This document shows, piece by piece, positions 60,166 to 64,000 of a stretch of 64,000 nucleotides of DNA. The translations under genes were made by a program, and so were the position numbers. Position 1 is the first letter of the stretch. Each line of letters opens with the position of its first letter. The notes under the pieces were generated by a model. It saw only the letters and a list, made by a program, of their open reading frames with translations. It was not told where the DNA came from and ran no database searches. This stretch comes from Microbacterium aoyamense (GTDB lineage: Bacteria > Actinomycetota > Actinomycetes > Actinomycetales > Microbacteriaceae), in NCBI RefSeq assembly GCF_023155855.1, contig NZ_JAKNUT010000009.1:80053-144052 (forward strand). The letters run 5' to 3'.

Positions 60166-61127
60166 AGATCGGACGGTGGAGCGTCGCCGGCGGCGAATCC
60201 TCGGACGGGTTCATCGTCGATGGTGCCGTCATCGCCTTCGCCGATGGGCTGACAGTGGCCGACGTCCTGCAGCGCGGGCTGGACGCCCTGCCCGCGCTCT
60301 GGGCTGCTTCGCGGAAGGAGCCGAAGACGACGCTCGAGGACGTCATCCTCCTCAGCCCGCTCTCGCCGGCCGCGATCCGCGATTTCGTCGCCTTCGAGGA
60401 GCACGTCGAGGGTGTCACCGCCGCGATCGACGGCACGAGTGCGGTGCCGCCCGAATGGTATGAAGCACCGACGTTCTACTTCACCAACCCGCACACGGTG
60501 CTCGGACCGAACGAGCCCGTCGTGCCGCCCGAGACCGAGCGCCTGGACTTCGAACTCGAGGTCGCAGCGATCGTCGGCGGCGCGGGCGGGACCGACCTCT
60601 CGATCGCAGATGCGGCCGGGGCGATCTTCGGATACACGATCATGAACGACTGGTCCGCACGAGACGTGCAGGGGCGCGAGATGAACGTGCGGCTCGGACC
60701 CGCGAAGGGCAAGGACTTCGGCACGAGCCTCGGCCCTTGGATAGTCACACGAGACGAGCTCGAGCCGTTCACCGACGATGAGGGCTTCCTGTCGATCCGT
60801 GCCGAAGCGCGTGTGAATGGGGTCCTCGTCGGCGCTGACCTCGTATCGAACATGGGCTGGCGGTTCGCCGATCTCGTGGCCTATGCGTCGCGTGCGTCGC
60901 GCGTCGTGGCGGGCGACGTGCTCGGGTCGGGCACGGTCGGAAACGGTGGATGCCTCGCGGAGCTGTGGGGCCGACGCGGTGAGCTCGACCCGGCTCCGCT
61001 CACCGCGGGTGATGTCGTGAGCCTCAGCGTCGAGGGGATCGGCGACCTCGTTTCTCGCGTCGAAGCGCCCGTTGCGGCGGTGCCCATCGCCCCCGCCCGA
61101 CCTCGAACCCGCGCGCGGCATCGATGA
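60162..61127 (+). CDS. fumarylacetoacetate hydrolase family protein
   Basis: A 321-residue FAH-type enzyme: DFVAFEEHVEGV near residue 70, PTFYFTNPHTVLGPNEPV near 105, the metal Glu in FELEVAAIVG near 130, MNDWSARDVQGREM near 162 and GSGTVGNGGCLAELWGR near 265. The longer N terminus resembles the 2-keto-4-pentenoate hydratase/oxaloacetate-type or true FAH members rather than the short isomerase type at 40703. Expected to split an acylpyruvate-like intermediate. Coupled to both neighbours by ATGA overlaps. The last 20 residues are Pro/Arg-rich. Confidence 0.87.
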   Translation: MKIGRWSVAGGESSDGFIVDGAVIAFADGLTVADVLQRGLDALPALWAASRKEPKTTLEDVILLSPLSPAAIRDFVAFEEHVEGVTAAIDGTSAVPPEWYEAPTFYFTNPHTVLGPNEPVVPPETERLDFELEVAAIVGGAGGTDLSIADAAGAIFGYTIMNDWSARDVQGREMNVRLGPAKGKDFGTSLGPWIVTRDELEPFTDDEGFLSIRAEARVNGVLVGADLVSNMGWRFADLVAYASRASRVVAGDVLGSGTVGNGGCLAELWGRRGELDPAPLTAGDVVSLSVEGIGDLVSRVEAPVAAVPIAPARPRTRARHR

Positions 61128-61894
61128 CCACCGCACACGAGCTCGGCGGACGCGTGATCGTCGTCACGGGCGCTGCCCGCGGCCAGGGTGCGGCAATCGC
61201 CGGCACGCTGGCAGACCTCGGCGCGCAGGTCGTGGCCGTCGACCTCGGCCCCGAGGCCCCGCCCCCCTTGCGACGCGCAGAGGTGCGGTACCGAACGTTG
61301 AACGTCTCCGACGAGTCGGCCTGGCGGGAGCTGCAGCTCGAGCTGCGTTCCGACGGGTCGGTCCACGGGCTCGTCAACAACGCCGGGATCACACATCGCT
61401 CGCGGATCGGCGCGACAGAGCGTGCCGACTGGGACCGCGTCCTCGCGGTGAACCTGACCGGGCCGATGCTCGGCATCCAGGCCATCGCGCCCTTGATGGG
61501 CCGAGGGGCATCGATCGTCAGCGTCGGCTCGTCCGCCGCGCTGACGGGCCACTATCCCGTGGCCTACTCCGTCTCCAAGTGGGGCCTGCGTGGACTCACC
61601 CACGTCGCTGCGACAGAACTAGGGCCCCGCGGCATCCGGGTGAACCTCATCCATCCGGGTTTCATCGAGACCGAGATGACCGCGACTGCTCCGGCCGTCA
61701 TGCGCGACGTTCAGCTCGAGCTCACTCCGCTCGAGCGGACGGGTGAGCCGCACGACATCGCGCACCTGACCGCGTTCCTGCTGAGTGGCGCTTCCGCGTA
61801 CATCAGCGGAGCCGAGATCCCCGTAGACGGTGGCTACACGTCGTCCGCCGGGGCGAAACCACTTTCCGATCGACTTCGCCTCCAGGCGAACTGA
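61124..61894 (+). CDS. SDR family dehydrogenase
   Basis: A 256-residue classical SDR: TGAARGQG at residues 15-22, NNAGITHRS near 85, Ser in VGSSAALTG and YSVSK near 148-152, then NLIHPGFIETEM and the terminal DGGYTSS. NAD(P)-dependent alcohol/ketone interconversion of a pathway intermediate. Start overlaps the upstream stop by four bases; 17 bases to the hydrolase gene. Confidence 0.88.
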   Translation: MTTAHELGGRVIVVTGAARGQGAAIAGTLADLGAQVVAVDLGPEAPPPLRRAEVRYRTLNVSDESAWRELQLELRSDGSVHGLVNNAGITHRSRIGATERADWDRVLAVNLTGPMLGIQAIAPLMGRGASIVSVGSSAALTGHYPVAYSVSKWGLRGLTHVAATELGPRGIRVNLIHPGFIETEMTATAPAVMRDVQLELTPLERTGEPHDIAHLTAFLLSGASAYISGAEIPVDGGYTSSAGAKPLSDRLRLQAN

Positions 61895-61911
61895 CACTCC
61901 GAGGAGTCGAC

Positions 61912-63087
61912 ATGTTCATGTATTTCCCGACCAACTACGTCTGGTCGATGGCCGCCGTCTCTGCGCTGAACTGCGGCGGCTACATCGATGAGGTCGATCG
62001 GGCATGCAAGCCGGTGCTGCTGGCATCCCAGAACGGCGACGACGCGGGGACGGAGGAACTGTATGCCGCGTGGGCCGCCGTCGCCGACCGCCTCGTCGCG
62101 AAAGCCCAGGACGATGAGGCGCGCGGCAGACGCATCGCGGCCGGTGAGACCTACTATCGCGCGTCGCTGTACACGTCGCAGGCAGAACGCCTCCAATCGC
62201 CGAAGTGGGAGGGGCGCAACGCCGCCTATCAGAAGTCGATCGAGCTTCTGCTGAAGCACATCGAGCTGTCCGATGCGCCGTGCACGACCGTCGAGGTGCC
62301 GTTCGGCACGTCATCCCTCCCCGGGTACTTCTACCGCGGACAGGGCGAAGGCCCGCGGCCGATCATCATCCAGTGGAACGGGCTCGACTCGACCAAGGAG
62401 ATGATGTACTACTCCCAATTTCCCCAGCAGCTCGCCGAACGCGGTGTGTCCACGCTCATGGTCGACACGCCCGGTTCCGGCGAGTCGCTCCGACTGCGCG
62501 GATTGACGGCGCGCCATGACACCGAGGTCTGGGCCGCGGCGATCGTGGATTGGCTCGAGCACTCTGCCGAGACCCTCGGGATCGACCCGGAGCAGATCGG
62601 GATCGTCGGCTGGTCGCTCGGCGGGTACTACGCCCCCCGCGCCCTTGCGTTCGAGGACCGTCTGAAGCTCGGCGTCGCCTGGGGCGCGAACCACAACTGG
62701 TTCGAGGTGCAGGAAGCACGGCGCCGCCGTGAAGGCGAGAATCCCGTGCCGCACTATTGGGACCACGTGTTCTGGGTGTGGGGCGCGACCGACATGGACG
62801 ACTTCATCGAAAAGACGAAAGGGATGCATCTGAACGGCGTCGCCGACAAGATCACCGCTCCGCTGCTCATCACCCACGGCGTCGGCGACCGGCAGATCAA
62901 CGTCTCGTACGCGCACCAGACCTACGACCAAGCCGTGAACTCGCCTAAGCGGGAACTGCGCCTGTTCGACGACCCCGAGGGCGGGACCGAACACATCTCG
63001 ATCGACAACATGCCCTACGTCGGCGCCATCATCGCCGACTGGATCGCCGAGACTTTCGCGGAGCTCCACCCAGGTGGCGTTCGGTAA
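61912..63087 (+). CDS. alpha/beta hydrolase similar to 2,6-dihydroxypseudooxynicotine hydrolase (C-C hydrolase)
   Basis: A 391-residue hydrolase with an N-terminal helical cap of about 120 residues and a catalytic domain: VGWSLGGYYAPRAL with Ser235, GVGDRQIN with Asp326 and GTEHISIDN with His361. The layout matches 2,6-dihydroxypseudooxynicotine hydrolase of Arthrobacter and FrsA-like esterases; the former cleaves a C-C bond between an aromatic ring and an acyl chain, unusual chemistry. In this operon it might separate the acyl side chain from the A-ring residue. CGAGGAG before ATG 61912. Last gene of the operon. Confidence 0.82.
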   Translation: MFMYFPTNYVWSMAAVSALNCGGYIDEVDRACKPVLLASQNGDDAGTEELYAAWAAVADRLVAKAQDDEARGRRIAAGETYYRASLYTSQAERLQSPKWEGRNAAYQKSIELLLKHIELSDAPCTTVEVPFGTSSLPGYFYRGQGEGPRPIIIQWNGLDSTKEMMYYSQFPQQLAERGVSTLMVDTPGSGESLRLRGLTARHDTEVWAAAIVDWLEHSAETLGIDPEQIGIVGWSLGGYYAPRALAFEDRLKLGVAWGANHNWFEVQEARRRREGENPVPHYWDHVFWVWGATDMDDFIEKTKGMHLNGVADKITAPLLITHGVGDRQINVSYAHQTYDQAVNSPKRELRLFDDPEGGTEHISIDNMPYVGAIIADWIAETFAELHPGGVR

Positions 63088-63232
63088 CCGTCCTCTTCGC
63101 CTCTCGTCCGACGTGTGAGTGGGCAACGAACTCAGTCGCACGGCGCCCAGCGGGCACGGACTGAGAGACGTTCCCGCACTCGCTTCGCGCGTGAGGCTCA
63201 CACACCTCCAGAGTCGGGGCCGAGTTCCATCG

Positions 63233-63290
63233 CGATCCCCGCATAGCCGGCCGGCCGCCGGCCTGCCCGTGAACGCGACATCGGGGATCG
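63233..63290. terminator. nested inverted repeats after the hydrolase operon
   Basis: CGATCCCCG (63233-63241) and CGGGGATCG (63282-63290) pair perfectly and enclose a second hairpin, GCCGGC (63246-63251)/GCCGGC (63257-63262). It lies between convergent genes and may terminate both; no T run. The flanking 63088-63232 shows no gene. Confidence 0.45.
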
Positions 63291-63336
63291 GGGAGCGGTG
63301 CGTCGAGCACCCATCGCGGGCATGTCTCCGCGGGTG

Positions 63337-63579
63337 TCACAGCTCGCGGAGGATGTCCTCCACGCGGTCCTTCGCGTCGCCGAAGAGCATCTGCGTGTTC
63401 TCGCGGAAGAACAGCGAATTCTGCACACCGGCGTACCCGGCGGGCTGCACCTTCACGCCGAACTCAGCCATCGCCTTCCGGAAAGCCGCTTCTCGCGCCT
63501 GTGAGCTGGAGGCGAAAACCATCGCGGTGAAGACAGGAAACAGAAGGAGCCCACCGACGATGAACAGGGTCGGATCCAT
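63337..63579 (-). pseudogene. chimeric 80-residue ORF with transhydrogenase-beta-like tail
   Basis: Residues 1-43 are a membrane helix (LFIVGGLLLFPVFTAMVFAS) and a short helix of unknown origin. Residues 45-80 (AGYAGVQNSLFFRENTQMLF then GDAKDRVEDILREL) match the extreme C terminus of NAD(P) transhydrogenase beta subunit (PntB: GYAGV-N-LF-ENT-MLFGDAK). The rest of PntB is absent, so this appears to be a deletion fusion or decayed remnant, though an expressed small protein is possible because the frame is clean. Starts 5 bases after the isomerase-like remnant. Confidence 0.5.
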
Positions 63580-63584
63580 GGTCC

Positions 63585-63843
63585 TCAGCCCCGGAGCTTA
63601 TCGGCCTCGGTCAGCGCCCAGGTCCCAGACTCAAAGGCTACGCGCAGCGCGTCTTCAAGGCTGAGCGCACGATGAGCCTCCGAGATCAACTCGACGCCCC
63701 ATGGGCCGTCGTAGCCGATAGTGCGGAGTACGTCGATGAACTCCGGGATATCCCAATCACCCTGACCCGGTGGAACGCGGTTGTTGATGGTGTCCGCAAA
63801 GAGCTCCTCGAAGGGCGGGGCAGGGTCGAAGGCGTCGTTCAGC
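63585..63843 (-). pseudogene. sugar phosphate isomerase/epimerase-like gene, 5' part lost to an IS
   Basis: The C-terminal 86 or so residues of a TIM-barrel isomerase of the AP-endonuclease-2 superfamily remain: FADTINNRVPPGQGDWDIPE, FIDVLRTIGYDGPWGVELIS and terminal helix. The frame runs rightward into sequence that is the left end of an IS256-family element, after which no homology is left. The catalytic N-terminal barrel is missing from this copy. The boundary near 63844 is approximate. Confidence 0.65.
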
Positions 63844-64000
63844 GGGACTGTCTGATTAACGGTGGATCTGGTGTGGCCTGACTGAAAGGAAGGGCGATGA
63901 CCGATGTCATCGAGATGATCGATCCCGTGACGGGAGAGATCATCGATGAGCAGCAGCTCGCGGAGCAGCTGCTGAAACAAGCGAAAGAACAGGGCGTCGA
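63844..64000 (+). mobile_element. IS256-family insertion sequence, left end
   Basis: The segment beginning about 63844 with GGGACTGTCTGATTAACGG has the look of an IS256-type terminal repeat, and 53 bases on begins a transposase gene of this family. The right end is outside the window, so the inverted repeat and target duplication cannot be checked. Confidence 0.7.
63897..64000 (+). CDS. IS256-family (mutator type) transposase, N-terminal part
   Basis: The first 34 codons are visible: MTDVIEMIDPVTGEIIDEQQ then LAEQLLKQAKEQGV, the usual opening of actinobacterial IS256-family transposases. AAAGGAAGGG precedes the ATG. The DDE catalytic region lies beyond the right edge. Confidence 0.8.
   Translation, partial: MTDVIEMIDPVTGEIIDEQQLAEQLLKQAKEQGV

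Larger units (their letters stand above)
40340..64000. mobile_element. putative catabolic genomic island, left end at the tRNA fragment, right end outside the window
   Basis: For a minus-strand tRNA, integration at its 3' end leaves the orphan 3' fragment on the left and the intact tRNA on the right of the element. The fragment at 40340 therefore predicts an element running rightward. What follows is accessory in character: three catabolic modules with their own local regulators and an IS256-family insertion. No integrase is seen in the window; it could lie at the other end or be lost. The extent is unknown. Confidence 0.4.

Noticed and set aside
63029..63340. Minus-strand open frame overlapping the end of the alpha/beta hydrolase
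   Set aside because: No family features, spans the nested hairpins and has shadow-like composition.

Overview
The window is GC-rich with G/C-dominated third codon positions, GTG/TTG starts and 4-base start/stop overlaps. Mycothiol-pathway and F420-type protein families, a GH15 trehalase-like enzyme and three small proteins of kinds seen mostly in Microbacteriaceae point to a high-GC actinobacterium, most likely a Microbacterium or close relative. No rRNA or complete tRNA is present.

Bases 1-40300 look like ordinary, metabolically rich chromosome. From the left: the end of a ROK protein, a small alarmone synthetase, a YaeQ protein, a PIG-L-like lipoprotein, an acyl-CoA dehydrogenase, a Dabb protein, a flavin monooxygenase and an aldo/keto reductase. 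Bases 7588-20283 hold a peptide/nickel-type (Dpp/Opp) ABC importer operon, with a tartrate/malate-type dehydrogenase and an MFS permease at its end, next to an S9 peptidase, a TetR repressor, an M20 peptidase and a haloacetate-dehalogenase-like hydrolase. A 19-base palindrome (TAGTCAA-N5-TTGACTA) occurs before all of these transcription units, which suggests one TetR regulon. Next come an NtaA-type monooxygenase, an amidohydrolase with an NCS1 permease under a second TetR, and a stress/signalling block (GGDEF, GH15, F420 oxidoreductase, SDR, Dps, bacteriophytochrome-GGDEF, EAL). The block ends with an FMN reductase fused to a glyoxalase-like domain and a ferric-reductase-like flavocytochrome followed by a tiny coupled peptide.

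At 40340-40381 lies only the 3' half of a tRNA with anticodon CAU, in minus orientation and still followed by its terminator. The 5' half is replaced by unrelated sequence containing phased 10-base repeats. This is what the tRNA-distal end of an integrated element looks like, with the element extending to the right. The rest of the window is catabolic: (i) a gentisate pathway (3-hydroxybenzoate 6-hydroxylase-like enzyme, gentisate 1,2-dioxygenase, maleylpyruvate-isomerase-like protein without its metal ligands, fumarylpyruvate-hydrolase-like protein, MFS importer) under an IclR regulator; (ii) a LacI-controlled sugar ABC importer with a cytoplasmic alpha-L-rhamnosidase and GH3 beta-glucosidase; (iii) a LysR-controlled operon of extradiol dioxygenase, cyclase-family hydrolase, FAD monooxygenase, fumarylacetoacetase-family hydrolase, SDR and a C-C-bond-hydrolase-like alpha/beta hydrolase. 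Modules (ii) and (iii) together read as uptake, deglycosylation and ring cleavage of a rhamnosylated aromatic, for example a flavonoid rutinoside. That is an inference from gene content.

The right edge is decayed: a chimeric small ORF with a transhydrogenase-beta-like tail, and a sugar-phosphate-isomerase-like gene cut by an IS256-family element whose transposase begins at 63897.
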